Positions 1 through 15,492 of a stretch of DNA of 64,000 bases are shown piece by piece. Location of the stretch: positions 62,001 through 126,000 of the forward strand of contig JACGCK010000107.1 of the NCBI GenBank assembly GCA_014925825.1. Reading direction: 5' to 3'. The notes below the pieces were generated by a model, which saw only the letters and a list, made by a program, of their open reading frames with translations, was not told the origin of the DNA and ran no database searches. Source of the stretch: Pholiota molesta. Lineage: Eukaryota; Basidiomycota; Agaricomycetes; Agaricales; Strophariaceae. Both the position numbers and the translations under genes were made by a program. Numbering within the stretch: position 1 is the stretch's first letter; each line of letters starts with the position of its first letter.

Positions 1-237
1 ACGATTAAGAGCGTATGTTGGAAACCATTATGGTGATGGGGGATAAGATGAAGATGATGATGATATGGATGCCGAGCAGGACGATAGTAGGAAAACATCA
101 GAAAGATGAAAGATGATTGAGATGATCCAAAAAAAAAAGAGGAACGGCAGTGTGGAGAAGATAGGCAGTTATTAATGAAGCGGTCAAGATAAGAACAGAC
201 AAGTCCCAGAGCAGAGAAACACAGAAATAGAGACGCG

Positions 238-1494
238 CTACATAAGATCTGCGCGACGCAGATGTTCCCGCAGGATTGATTCCTCGACTGATAAGAGAAA
301 GCGTCGTTAGGGCGTATTCAAGGCGGCATGAGAACCCGAAGCAGAATATGACTGACCTGCACCCAATGTCACCGCCGTCGACCGAGTATCCTTGATTAGG
401 GAAATAAATCAGAATGGAAGCACGGAAAAGATAAAATAAACTTACAATCACGGATGTCAGATGGACATAAAATGGTCGTTGTATGGGAGAAGAATTTCGG
501 GATATCTCTTTAAAGTGCTGTTGAAAATCTGAGGAAACCAGTGAGAATGTCCCGTTAGGTCAAGTACATTAGATTGAGGAATTGTTCAAGCTCCTACATT
601 TCGTCGCTGTCGGCAGATCGTTCTTTCTATCTCCAAAACTTGGTACGGAATCGCGGATCCGTACTCCTCGTTGAAGTTTAGCTTGAAGAAGATCGCATTT
701 GTTGAGGACTAGAATGCAAGTAAAGTTATCAGCGAGATTCGTATGCAGGATCGAAGAAATGAGGTAAGAAAGCTCGAAAAATAGACGCACAGAGAATGAT
801 TTGTGTACGCGACAGTAATTTGCATGAACACACTGATCGCCAAAGAAGGTAGCTATCCTCTAGTCTGTTGACCTTGCGATCCTCCGCTAATTTCTCATCA
901 AATGGAGAGACTATAGATGGGATGATCAACGCTGTTTCAGAACGAGGGGACTATGTTGACTTACTTGGGCTATACGAAGTCATCATGGAGAACGATTTTG
1001 AGAACCAAGATGATGATAAAATAATGATCGAGGACCAAAAACACTCACGCGAGGAAGATAATAGCATCCACTGAGTGAAAGGTGTTAGAATTACCCGAGT
1101 AACTTAGGCATGAAGGAAAAGGGACGTACCATCGTCAAAGTATGGATACCAGGCACCTCTCTGCATACATTTTTAGGTCACTGTCGTGACGTTCTCAGTC
1201 GAAAGAACCACTTACACTACCCCGAGTACCACCAACGTCGTATAGTCTCCATTCCTGTCCCATCGTACGCCCTAGGTGGCGGGAAGGTTATGATCCTTTC
1301 CAAGGATAAATAAAAACCATGTGGACATACCGTGGTCAAAAATAAATCTGTATTCTTGAATGCCGAGCGTTCTCAAGCGCGCTCGAATCACATCATCATC
1401 CGTCGGTTGATAATCGCGGCGCGCGATACGATCCGAATCGTTGATGAAGCTTTATATGTAGAGCGTTCAGTGATGGCGTATAGTGTATCGGTAC

Positions 1495-1542
<48 letters not shown>

Positions 1543-2567
1543 AAAAGACTTACAAACCAGGAGCATCCTCCAGCCGTACCTTTCGTCGACTCAGCATCTC
1601 TCCCACGATGTCGTCTTCCCAGAGCTCTTTGATGTCCTCTCTACACGATGCAATCATATCCAAAATCTCCTCCTCGGTGTCCCTTACCGAATTTGAATCG
1701 ATTGGACTGCCGTTCCCATTCCATTTCCATTTCCATTCGCGTACACATTCCCATTCTCCTGCCGCCCGTTACTAGGAGCGTTCCGGGTAGTGCGGAACCT
1801 GTCGAAGGCGGATTTCCATCCATTGGAGGAGTTGATGGAGAATTCTTGCAGTGCACGTCGGTTCGGCGATGCGAGCCGCTCGAAAGGCGCCGCAGTTTCC
1901 ACTTCCGTGGAATGTGGTTCAAGGCTGCCGTGCCCAGTTTGTGTTCCAAAGAGTGTTGGGCATTAGTCATGGTCCCAAGCGTGCTTTCAGCATCCGTTGT
2001 TTGTCTGTAAATTTGAGACGAGGCAAGGCGCGCGGTGGACGTGGTGCTAGGAGGTCTTCTTGTGAGTCATCAGGGTTCCAAGGCTGGTCGGACATCTCGC
2101 TATGGAGATGCGCAAGGATCTCGTTGACATTGCGTACAAGGTTGAGCATGATCACTGCACGCCATGAAGCCTTCTCTTCCGACCACTCTCTTCGGGCATA
2201 GGTCAGCTGGAAGTCTGGAGGAAACGTCAGCTAATGTTTTCAGGCTTACAAATGCCGAAATGGCAACAAACTTTTCAGCGTTGCGGTTTTGCCGCTCTCG
2301 CTCTGGCCTGGAACAACGACCGCATATCAGGGTGGTCAGAACAGCAGACGTAGAGTGCATCGACGCACCTAAGAGGAGGAGTTTAACAGGCTTCTTCTTC
2401 TTCTTTTCCGCTTCCCTCTCTTTCCGAATCTGTTCGTCAATCTCGTCGCTAATCCGTTTCGCCTCCGCTTCAGCGGCTTCTCTTATCTGGCGCTGTTCAT
2501 AGGTCTCGTCGGGTGGTGGGGCAATGGCCAGCGTGAGCGGGTCCTCGTCAAAGGAGCGCCCTGGCAT
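238..2567 (-). CDS. Heterotrimeric G-protein alpha subunit (basidiomycete-type), multi-exon, with frameshifts
   Basis: GTP-binding alpha subunit that relays signals from membrane receptors. Start at 2567 (MPGRSFDEDPL). A charged helix rich in E/K leads to the P-loop GQSESGKT around 2310. Then come a long N-terminal region, DSDRIARRDYQPTDDDVIR near 1420, the switch motif YDVGGTR near 1230, KLAEDRKVNRLEDS near 860, the NKCD nucleotide-binding motif near 690, and the C-terminal EESILREHLRRADLM before the TAG at 238. I traced at least seven short introns by conserved residues; one carries the long A tract at 1497-1540. The long insert between P-loop and helical domain is usual for the expanded basidiomycete G-alpha family. 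The frame breaks by one missing base near 1967 and again near 1930, and the exon joint near 916 also does not close. It may be a pseudogene, but sequence error is likelier because every diagnostic motif is intact. Confidence 0.9.
1497..1540. repeat. 44-nt poly(A) tract inside a G-alpha intron
   Basis: An uninterrupted run of 44 A on the plus strand, followed by G and five more A. On the coding (minus) strand it is a poly(T) run just after the donor GTAAGT of the intron that splits codons for APGF. It is far longer than a normal polypyrimidine tract. A plus-strand reading frame across it gives a meaningless polylysine stretch. Confidence 0.95.
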
Positions 2568-5500
2568 GGTCGAAAGGAAAGGTGAAAAAGGATGTCTCTA
2601 CGACTTGGTTATGAAGTAGGAAAAGGCAAAGTGATCGTAATGCCCTCATCTAAATTGAAATGGGGCTTGGGAACCAAGCTTGTGGCCCTTTCCCCGATAG
2701 ACAGACTCACAGGGTCAGTTCTATTTCGGATTGATCCTTAACGGCCTCAATCGCAACCACGGAACCGTCCAATTCCAGTCCTCCTTGACAACGCACATCC
2801 CCTTCACAGAGAGCGAACCTGAGCGAAAAGAAGTGCGGTCATCCTTGGGGAATACTGTCCGTCTGTATGAGGAACGACGGACCCCTACCTGCTTGTGCCC
2901 AGGCGCCAGCTCATTTTTTCGCCACTTCTCGCTTCTTGATTGTCAGGCTTTTGAAATAACGCTGGAGTCTTGCACATTGTGCACGTCTAATTGGTGTTAG
3001 CGGGGAGATAACCAACCTGGAAAAGGCATTATCTTTGCAAGAATGTGTTCCGTGGAAGCCATGTGTTATTTGTCCTTCACAGGTGCCTATTTGCGACACA
3101 TATATCCGTTTTTGGCCATTCTTATATTTTCTGGAATTTCTGGGAATTTCCTCTGCGCTAATTTCGTCTCTTTCTCTCAACCTTGCCTATTGTGCTTGAG
3201 CTTCAGCTTGATCTTCTTCGTCTCTGCGCTGCTCCAAGTCCGATCTCTTTTCAGCTGGGCAATTACACCCAATGACAGTACTCTGCTCAGCCTCTATCAT
3301 TGGCAGCTGTTCGACATATTTTGCTAATTTTAGCGCTACCGACTCTCCAATTCATCAACTCTAGATTGCATCAATCTATCAGCTATCCATCATCACAGCC
3401 GGAGTTTGGGCTCCGTAACGTCGCCGAAAATCAGGCTAGAGGACCGTTACTTCAATATTTTGCGGGATCTTCCTCCTGTACGTTTTTTTTTAGTATTCAC
3501 TCTATCAATAAAGCGCCTGAGAACAGCAACAGAAGAGCTCCCCCTGGCCCTCTTGCCCGTGGACTGTCGATGCTGCCCTGTTAACTCGGGGTAACTGCCC
3601 AGATTACATCATATACACATGGGCACTCCGATCTACCGAAATGACACGTTGGCCGCTGTTACTGTCGCCCACCGTCGGTGTATAGCGCCCATATGCGCTC
3701 CATAATTTTATTTCGGATTGGCTTAAGATTGGTTGGCCTGTGAACCAATGAGGTCTTTAACGTGCGCTGATAAGCATTAATTGTCATGATCATCCGTGTG
3801 TGCAGCAAATTGAAGTTGCCAACTCAGGCGCTCTCAAGCGACGAGTATCTAGTTGAAGCTGCTTATTCTGGCCTATTCTGGCCCCTGATCATGCGATGTC
3901 AAATGACCGCCACTTCCTTGAAAGATTCTATCTGAGACGGATGCTCAAAGATTCCGTAGGAAGAATTTATTACCAGCGCTTATCCAAGTAACTCCCTTAA
4001 GCTAACTCTGAGTCCTGAGAAGCCGCTCATGCAGAACACACTGACATACATTTATCTTATTTATAGGAGAATGACACAATTTTTTCATCTTTCCAATCAT
4101 GTTCATAAGGTTTTGTCAGGGTTCCGTGGATGTATTTTAAGAAAAATAGCCCTGACAGAGTCTGACTGGCTCTGACCTGCTCTGTAGCTTCGAATCGCTT
4201 CTAATCTAGATAATACATATCGCGTAGCCAACATCACCTATTGGCTTCGCGTTGGTTAGTGACAAGTCATACACGAACAAAGCGTCATATAGAAGGATAT
4301 CAGATGACATACAACTCTTGACCTCAACCTAATGTTTGTACCTGCCTTCCATAGTTGCTCTCTCACACCTTCTCACGCGTATCTCTACGTACAGATTCCA
4401 GAAGAAAGCATCGGGAGTCAAAAGACAATACATACGACCAGCCCAAAGGAGCAGCGTCGTTTGTTGTACAGAGGCCTGACATACTCCATCTAATTTTTTT
4501 AACTAAGAACGTCATCCGCGATCCACGGCCGGGCGCCAGCAGCGCTCTGCCTAGTACTGAGTACCTACCGAAATTAAAAAATCTGCGTATGCTCTTTAGC
4601 GCTCCCGGCATTCTATGCAGCGATTCTTATTTAATTTCTAAGAATTCATTTAGGAGACAATAACCGCCATGTGGAAAAACAGCGGACAGCTGGTCATAAC
4701 TTCCGTCATGTGAATCGCTCGCTTGTCGCTTGGGCGGCCTCCAGGAGCCTGGTGAATTACGATATGAAGAAGTCAGAGATAGAAGCTCGATAGAAGCTTG
4801 CCTATGTATGTATGTAATTGGCAATGCCAGCTTGAACGTGTCATGAGATGCCGACTCACTGAAGAATCAGAAGCAATCCAGAAATATTTCTTGCCGAGCG
4901 GAGGTCTATGTAGAATTTCTGAATACGGGCGCGAAACTCGAATGTGAATGCTACATAAGCTGGTGTAGAGCGTTGGAGGTTTTCAACTTGGAAGGCTTTT
5001 GAGTTTTGGCTAATTTGATTCAGAAATGCCACCAAGTGCTGCTGTAGTATAAGATCTGTCGCAATGTGAGTCCCCATCGCTTTCATCCGCATGGAGGGTA
5101 CTAAATAACATGCTTAGAGCATCGCAGTCTAAGATGGTCAGCACCTTTGCAAATGTAGCGATTCTTCCAAATTTCGGAACTCAACATCCGCCGGACCCTA
5201 TTGATGATTCAATTCCATAGTCATTTGGACCTTGTACTTGTTCGGAGCATCCAGATACTAATGCAGCAGTCTCAAAAAAAATACCGTACGAGCGATGAGG
5301 AGTTGGCCGCGTCTTTCGAGATAGAATCAGAATTTTCGAGGAGATATGTTCATCCAGTATCATTGGGTACAATCAGTATCACCCGCGAAAGTTGAAGCCC
5401 CTCAAAACCTGAGGCGCGGTTCTCAGAAATGATTGTTAAGGCACCTTCGGAGAGACTATCGGTGGAGGATTTGTCGACAATCCCTTGAATACATCGAATG

Positions 5501-6208
5501 TGCGTGATAGAAATGAGCAAGTTGAGGGAAAGGTTTTGGACAGCAATAGGACATAGTGGTAAGAGGGAAACAGTGGAGAATCCACTTTCGGTCCAGATAG
5601 GTTGCAGGTGAGCTAGTGAGTGATTCGCTCCTCAAAAGTCTTTTACTCACCTACGAGGTCAAGAATAACATTCCCGCTCATGCGGCTTGTGCGTAATGGA
5701 TTCTGATGCACTCATGGAAACTGGTGCCAAATAATAAATTGAAGAGCGCTGGAGATTTCGGAGGAGATTGGATCCGAAGCGGGCCGGAGCTGAGCGCTAA
5801 GCGCCAATTAAGCGCCAAAACATATCTGCCTTGAGGCTTGCCGTTCAGCTTTTTTCTCATCTTTATCCTTCTAGCATACAAATGTAAGGCAAGAGCTTGG
5901 GCTTCTAGACTCCTCTACGTTGTTGGCCACCTTTTCCGAAGACGGTAATGGTAGTATTCGAATTAAGTCTGCAATGGGTTTGATTATCATAGTAACAGAT
6001 GAGGTCAGATAGGAACGAAGGCGCGTGTGCGCACCTACCACCAAGTGATACATAATTTCATCATGACGTTCATTACTGACCTGGCTATGAGGAATTTTGC
6101 GTTGAAAAACTCGCATTACAACAATTGTTTGGTGTACGTACAGGTCGTTTGTCCGATGGGTGTCAAATGAGTGATCATGGAAATCGACATAACAGGGAAG
6201 GGAAAGAA
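2568..6208. other. Intergenic stretch without a confident gene
   Basis: No frame here could be tied to a known family. The best candidates are minus-strand pieces at 4856-5092, 5181-5372 and 5456-5650. Their sequence is protein-like, leucine-rich in places (vaguely like an F-box/LRR protein), but they are broken by stops and cannot be joined with clear splice sites. It may hold a decayed minus-strand gene. The sequence next to 2567 is the likely G-alpha promoter, since the G-alpha start lies there. Confidence 0.5.
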
Positions 6209-7971
6209 CTAGTCTACTTCTAATACGGTTCCACGTTGCACACTTCCCCATCCTATGAAGACAGAAAAACATCAGTCCGCCGGAAATATGTCATAGATAT
6301 AAAAATGGAAACTTACCAACAAGCCGCCAATGCTTCTCGATACGACGCGACAAGGCGACCTTCTCGCCGACCTCGTACATGCGGGCGACGTCAATTGGAT
6401 CTTGGCGAGGTCAGCTTTGACACTAAGCACGCGTCCTCCCGTAGACGTGGAACCGATGTTGATCAGCAGCAGCTCGTTTTTGACGAGTTTTGAGACCTTC
6501 GTTTGCTTCTTGTCTTCTGTCTTCACACCCAATAGACGGCGCAGAAGGAACAGGCTGATTTCCAATTCTAAAGCACATGTCAGCATAATTTTTGTACCAC
6601 ATTTGCAACAGACTCACCTGTGTAGATCTTCGGCAGTTTGCCAACCGCACCCAACACTTGACCGACCAAGCGATCAGCACGGCAAAGTGTGGGATCAATT
6701 CGAGTCCCAACACCGATTAAGCCTCCGGGAACGGCGAATGACAGAAGATTATTCTCAGCGTGAAGGGACATGATTCTGCTGAAAATGGGCTTGCACTTGT
6801 TGCGACCTGCACTATCCTTCGTGACGATTCCTGGGCGAATCTCAACTTCCAAGCCAATCCTCAGAACACCCGTCAGAATCGAACCACCAGCAACACCGCC
6901 CTTCAGCTCGTCAACTTCAGCACCGGGTTTGTTGACGTCGAATGAACGGATGACAATCAGGCGTGGGTCAGAGGTGAAGTCGCGGATTGGAATAGGGATA
7001 CGTTTCACGATGTATTCGTTGACGGCATCGATATTATACTTCAATTGAGCAGAGATGGGAACAATGGGTGAAGACTCAGCGACCGTTCCTACAGAATGGA
7101 TGAAGGAATTAAAGCCAATTTAGATAGGTGCCGTCTAAAATATTTACCTTTAACGAAGGCTGATATGCTCTTCTGATGCTCAAGGGCCTGTGCTTCCTTG
7201 ATGAGATCGACTTTATTTTGGAGAATGATAATGTTCTCGAGCTTCATGATTTCAACAGCAGCAAGATGCTCAGAGGTTTGTGGTTGGGGGCAGGTCTCGT
7301 TTCCTGCAATCAGAAGAAGCGCGGCGTCCATGACAGCAGCTCCGTTCAACATGGTAGCCATCAAAATATCGTGTCCTGGACAATCGACGAAAGATACATG
7401 GCGGACGAGTTTCATGCGATGTCCGCATCCGGGACGTTCGCACGGAGGGTTGTCTTCCTTGCTGGAGGGATATGATCGGTAGCAGCCAGGTCGTGGGCAG
7501 GCCTCGTTTTCACATTTGTAGATCTTGGCATAGATTAGATGATCGCAAGATTTGTGGGAGATTAAGGGAGACGTACTTTGGCGTTCGCGTATCCGAGCTT
7601 GATGGTAATATTTCTGACGAGCTCGTTCTTGAATCTGACCGTCATGACTCCGGAGATTGCTTTTACAACTGTCGACTTTCCGTGCGCGACATGTCCGATG
7701 GTACCTATAATCAAAGTTCAGATACATGGGTTGATTCTAAATGGCGTCCAACTCACCCAAGTTGATGGTTGCCTAATCGAGGACTCATTAGACTTTCAAG
7801 CCAATAAAGAGGTGTAGAACGACGTACTTGTTTTGAGATGACCTCGGGAGACAGAGGAGTTAAGGTTGTCGGATCGATTTCTACCACGGGGATGTCATCT
7901 ATTATCTCTTCCTCCTCCTCCTCGGAATCCGACTCTTCTTCGTGCTTTTTGAGTGTCTCGTCGCCTGGCAT
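6209..7971 (-). CDS. Translation initiation factor eIF2 gamma subunit
   Basis: GTPase core of eIF2, which brings initiator Met-tRNA to the 40S ribosome. Start at 7971 ([12 protein letters not shown]), followed by an acidic stretch. Next come [21 protein letters not shown] (P-loop, around 7700), the switch region [18 protein letters not shown], the zinc-ribbon-like cysteines of [11 protein letters not shown] and CERPGCGH, the G3 box DCPGHD, the G4 box NKVDL, and the beta-barrel domains ([33 protein letters not shown]). The end [11 protein letters not shown] matches eIF2 gamma. Five or six short introns are visible. One base is missing near 6375, between TSPACT and [17 protein letters not shown]. 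The gene is essential and otherwise intact, so this break is almost surely not biological. Confidence 0.96.
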
Positions 7972-9868
7972 AGTGATAGATAAGATCGACGTTGGGTGTA
8001 AAGGGTATGTGCCTTCCAAGTTTTTAGCCCAAGCCCTAGATTTAGGTCATCGAACAGCACATGACTCGAAAATTACAAGCGGAGATTGAAATGGACTACC
8101 CTCACTGCTCAGACACGGTGACTCAAGCACTAGAATACTCTTCACTCAGCTGCTGACTCTCTTACTGCATAGCTGTCCCTTGTCTATCTCTTTCTTCTGA
8201 ATCTCTGGTTGAGCCCCTTTGGATACTGCCTATTTGACTGGTCTTAAGTTTCAAAGCTCTGGCGATAAATACTCTTTGTCGACACCATAATACTGCGCGT
8301 ACACCACCCCTCAACGCGGCTTCAGGAAGAAATGACTCCCCACTCAGCTATAGATAGAGATTCCGCAGTCATCTAGACTTGATTTCAATCAGAAGATGAT
8401 TACCACTCAATTTGTCTTAGAACCAAGCGCGTATGATATGCGTTATATAATCCAAAACCTTTATAAAACATCGCGTCTTCTGGCCAAGCATTCAGAAAGC
8501 TCGTACCTTCTCCCAAACGTTCATACTTCACAGCAATGGCGCAGGCAGGATACAGATGTGCGTATAGTGTCTGATCTACTGATATCACTAATTTACCTTC
8601 CAATTGATGTTAGTCAGTAAGTTTCCAGGACATGCAAGCGGTTTGCCCCCATCTCCCACCATCGAAAATCCCGGCCTGGTAGCTCAAACTCATACTTGAT
8701 ATCTAAACGCTACTCACTGGGAACTTCAGGTTTTTCCGAAGACTGATCCAGCCAAAGGTATTCCATCTATCAACTCCATACGATGACAATCTCATCAAGT
8801 TATCTATCAGCATCTAATGCATCACTGCTTCCAAAATATGAGACACCCGTTCATCGCGTAGGCAATCCTTTTCTCATGATCACTGCCTTGGACGACCTCG
8901 ACCGCGCATTCCGAAATGTCATCACGATCTTGGAGGAAGAGGATAAGTCGGAAACCTCGGATGGATTTGACCACGCTCATTTACAGCGGTTCCGGATCTG
9001 GAGAGACGATTTGGAGCGGTTACGGCGAGGAGATGATACTTCCTTGCAGCAAACCCCGGATCAATCTGCATTGTATGAGAATGAAGGTGGTATGTTTATC
9101 GACTGATTCGAGACTGTTCAACCGCGCACTGTTTCCCAACTTGGAACCCTACATACATAATCAGATGAATTGTACTCTTCACCGAATTTTTTCTGGGCAC
9201 CTTTGCCAGCGATGGGCTGTGGGAACATTCTACTGTGTACATGGACATTTTCGAATGTCTGCTTCCTTTTCTGGTCTAGCTCATGTCGCAAATAAAATTG
9301 CTGCAGCAATTGTCACCATGTGAGTTTCCTTTCTGCCTTCATGCCAATGAACACGTCGAAAGCATGGCTGTCTATGCCAGTATTAGCTCACAATTCTTTC
9401 CAGGATTATTATTCCTCATGGGCACTGGAATCATGGAGCGCTAGCTACAAGCAAAACTCAACCAACCATTATTACCTCTGGATGTCGCATCACCAACATG
9501 ACGTACGTAGTCGTTGCCAGTGTCCTATGCTTTGGATATATGTTCCTGACGGAGAATAGACGTCGACAAGGCGACAGGAAGTCAAATCGCGTATGCGGCA
9601 GTCGATGTTCCACAGGAGGAATGAAAATGCCAATAAGAAATATTGTGCCTTCACGACGGTATCCTTATTCATACAAACTTTACACGAGGTGACTGGAAAG
9701 GCACCAAACCTTTTTTCTAGATGTCCATATATAAGATGTCGGATTTCAACTTCTGTGCTAGCTAACGATTATCAACACACAGGTAGCCAACTGAATTCTT
9801 CTGCTTGGCCAACTCTCCGAGTCCCCACAAGATATCGTTCTCGTTTGACTGTCCTTGGGCATTGCTAC
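7972..9868. other. Spacer between eIF2 gamma and terpene synthase; possible small plus-strand ORF
   Basis: The first few hundred bases are the eIF2-gamma promoter side. A plus-strand frame at 8783-9106 (107 residues, MTISSSYLSASNAS to GGMFID) is acidic and charged, with a regular helical look (LDDLDRAFRNVITILEEED), and could be the first exon of an unrecognised gene. Later frames at 9259-9320 and 9498-9690 include a hydrophobic piece (YVVVASVLCFGYMFL). I could not join these into a convincing gene or match them to a family. Confidence 0.35.
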
Positions 9869-11276
9869 ATGGTTGAAATACAATACCGCATTCCTGACCT
9901 TCTCCGGAGCTGGCCTTGGGAGCGTCGTCTGAGCCCTTATTATGTGGACGCCAAACGAGAATCAAGCGCGTGGGTGGAGTCCTTCCATCCTTTCGACCAA
10001 CGAGGACAAAAGGCATTCAATGCATGTGATCTGAGTACGCTTGCCATTCTTTATCACACCAGCTACTCTGATATATATCGACGTAGATCTCCTCGCTAGT
10101 TTGACGTATTCAAACAGAGAAAGAGGTATTTTTCATAACCAGTTCTTCATTTCACTAAGCGCCCATACCAGACAATAGAATTCGTTCGACTGGGATGCGA
10201 TCTTATGAACTTCTATTTCGTATACGACGAGTATACGGATGTCGCAGACCCCGTATCCGCAGAACACATGGCAAATATGGTTATGGAAGTGATGAAATAT
10301 CCCAAGGAGCAATCCCATGCCTCACACATCCTAGTTGACATGGCCCAACAGTAAGGTTCTTCTTCACCTGATGGAACCTTCGAAGCACTGAAGCCGCTCC
10401 TTTAGATTTTGGAAACAGGCTCAACAGTCAGCAGCGCCTGACTCCCCGTGTTTTAGCCATTTCATTCAGACGTCCGACATCTACTTTCGTGCGGTGACTC
10501 AAGAGGCTTATGACAGAGCGGAACGACGCATACGCTCCTTGGAAGACTATATGGACCTCCGCAGGAATACTTCGGGTGCACGTCCTACAGTAACCCTGAT
10601 CGAGTTCGGCCTCGACCTCCCAGAATCTGTGACTTCGCATCCGACAATGGCGTCGCTAAGGGAGCAAGCTGTGGACCTCATCGTGCTGGTGAACGTAAGT
10701 GAAAGCTATCTCTCTCTCTCTCTCTGATGCGTCATTTATCCTCATACCGACGCCGATGTCCATTAAAAATAGGACATGCATTCATACGTCCGGGAGATAT
10801 CGTGCGGGCTAGCCAATCACAACATCATCACGGTGATCATGCATGAGCGTAACCTTGATCTCCAGGGCGCGCTCGACTGGCTTGACAGATACGCCAACGG
10901 CATCGTCTCGTGCTTTCTTTCTGACCTGCGGCGCGTCCCGTCATGGGGTCCGGAGGTTGACGCACGCGTACGCGTCTACATCGATGGTCTTGGCCAGTGG
11001 GTTCGCGGGAACGACGACTGGAGCTGCGAGGGGAAGCGGTATCACGGAAATGACGGGATGAAGATCAAGGAAACTCGGTTGATCAGTATACTTCCGAGAA
11101 CAGGAAATTATTTGGTCACCGAGAAAGATTCGGAAAGGATATCATTACAGCCGACTATCAGATCTCGATCACAGCATATCCAACGTCTGGAATGGATGTA
11201 TCAGGCGCTACGGTCATGGTGGGCGTTTTTTGTAACTGGAAAGGTCTTGAGGGCGGTCGTGCGAGGATACCCCTAA
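9869..11276 (+). CDS. Sesquiterpene synthase (class I terpene cyclase, protoilludene-synthase-like)
   Basis: Cyclises farnesyl diphosphate to a sesquiterpene. Five exons join cleanly with GT-AG borders: 9869-10034, 10087-10125, 10179-10350, 10406-10694 and 10773-11276, giving 389 residues with no frame break. The N-terminus (YRIPDLLRSWPWERRLSPYY, then SSAWVESFHPF) is typical of basidiomycete enzymes. The metal-binding D85-E-Y-T-D89 motif follows CDLMNFYFVY. The NSE motif is N222-D-x-x-S226-x-x-x-E230, and the diphosphate sensor R311-Y312 lies in CEGKRYHG, followed by KIKETR. FEDYMDLRR-like spacing (LEDYMDLRRNTSGARPTV) points to the clade that contains delta-6-protoilludene synthases. The tail after the RY motif is longer than usual. 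The product cannot be told from sequence. The only neighbours are unrelated genes, with no P450 seen within a few kb. Confidence 0.93.
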
Positions 11277-12352
11277 AGCTCTAAGTTTTGAATAGTTAGC
11301 CAAATAACTGTACAGACTACTTCACTCTTTTTTATATAACTTGGTCCTGATGACCAGGTTAAACCTCCAAGGACGACGATGATAATACTGGGGATAGTTA
11401 GGCTTGACTGGAGCCTTCTAATTGGACCTTAGCAATGGTACGAGCCAACCTGAGCGCTGAGCGCATAACTGGGCGCTTATCTTGTGATCATCAGAGGTGT
11501 GATACAGTAAAGATGCCGATGAATACAGTATGTTCAGCCAATCATCATGCTCTGACCTTTGAGTCCACTTCTCCTCAGCGCGTTCGAGTGCGTGTTGGAC
11601 TGAATACTGACTCATATCGTCAATCATAGATATCAAGACAGCGAAGATTCAGACGGATTCATATCGCGGCCAAGTTACAGGCCAAGTATTTGAGAATTGA
11701 CAAGCACGATTTTGAGTTTAGTTTTGGTTGGAGATTGTCAATGAGGAAGAGGAGGGTCGCAAGACTTCAATAAAGAGCATGTACGCACTACGGCATATCG
11801 AAAGTAACGGGGATACTAAATTTCGAAGATTTGGGGAGATTGCGACTTCGAAGCAACGGTGAAGTATCATGCGACTTGATCGGCCAGTGGATAGGCTCAA
11901 GAGCCTGGCGCCGCAGCTACAAAGGCCATCGGCGGCGAAGAAACAAAGCTTACTTTCTGTTTCTCATCTGGTATCGTCGAGAAGATCAGCCTTGGTTATT
12001 TGCGTCTGATTGAAGTACCATTCCAGTCAGCAAATCCGGATTTCATTTGGTCGAAGTTTGCGGCGAAAGCGTCATCGGGGAAGCTCCTCCTGGCGTCAGA
12101 GGCCGTCAGAGGTGGAGAACCTGGTTCAAATAAAGATCAGGTGAAGGTATTCATGCCTCCGAGGCTCCGACGAACAAGCACTCGAAATTGGGGTCCGTTC
12201 TGTTGCGGGCGGAACATCAGAGTCGGGGCCATATAAATTGATTGCCGTCGTTTGTTTCGGGATCCCTACGGCTTGATCCATAACCACCACCGATACTTAA
12301 CAATTTCGCTCTCTCCACCACCCACAAACCCACAAACATCTTCCTGAACAAC
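11277..12352. other. Intergenic region and OAT promoter side
   Basis: No convincing gene. Reading frames at 11435-12236 are short and without family resemblance. The last 150 bases hold the pyrimidine-rich leader of the aminotransferase (CTCTCCACCACCC), as is common in fungal 5' untranslated regions. Confidence 0.5.
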
Positions 12353-14502
<2,150 letters not shown>

Positions 14503-15492
14503 TCATTTGCCTTCCATCTCTGCGCAGAATTGGTACTGATTAGATTTTTGCTTTTCTCTTCTCCATAGGTGATGAGATCCCTGGCGACGATACTCAGGCA
14601 AGGCGCATGATCGACCTGTCGTTGGGTTCTATTCGATGTGGATGAGTCGAAGCCCCTGGCTCGCCGGAGGACTTATCGCTATGCATGTGTTCATACCATT
14701 GTCCCTGGTTCTGTGGATGGGATCGTTTGATTGTAATTTGTTGAATTATTATCATGTCCTAATACCTTCCGTCTCTCCTCGTCTTGTCCAGATTGTATTA
14801 TCTTATCCCTCGCGCCTATGCCCTTCCTGTTGTATATGTATATAACTACCTCCATATCCCTGAATATCCATGGTGGTTGTGGTTGAACCTGGTCATGATT
14901 GGTTCCAAATAAAGAGACGACCCAACGGCAGATGGGATATTTATGAATTAGATTCTAAATCAGGCACCGAGGAAATAAGCTCTTTGCTTTCCCAGCGATC
15001 CGAATTGCGGCCCAAGAGATCTCTATCTCATTCCTGTGTAGTCCTGGATAACTATACACATATATCTCGCAGAGAAACAGGAAGAGATAGCTATGTACCT
15101 ATTACTACGAAAATGAACATACATGTACAGAAAGCAAGCAGACAGACAGACAGACAGACAAAATACTGTAGATAACACGATACGTAGATGAGGATAATGG
15201 GCACCAGGCGGCGGGGCGGATGTCGATAGTTACGTGGGTAAAATAATCAGAGCACGCTAAGTAGTTTGTAGTACAATTATAATTGAATCATGAACGTGAA
15301 CGCGCGTATCAGAGTCCACCGACGCACGAAGCGTTCGGCCGGAGTGCGAGAAGAGAACGGTGTCCAGAGAAAGTGACCCGGATGCAGTATAGATACAGAC
15401 AATATGATCCCGCAAGAGAACGCGGTCCATGCACGAACACAAGGCAGGCAGGCGACGGACAGCAAAACACAGCAGCGTTTCGCGTCGTTCGG
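14503..15492. other. Convergent intergenic region with a CAGA microsatellite
   Basis: Lies between the 3' ends of the OAT and palmitoyltransferase genes. It holds the OAT 3' flank, a possible last OAT exon (about 14570-14640) and a (CAGA)n microsatellite at 15139-15160. I see no separate gene. Confidence 0.55.
15139..15160. repeat. (CAGA)n microsatellite
   Basis: Five and a half perfect CAGA units in the spacer between two convergent genes. Confidence 0.9.

Noticed and set aside
1332..1775. Plus-strand ORF with a long polylysine run
   Set aside because: It is antisense to conserved G-alpha exons, and its core is the 44-A intron tract.
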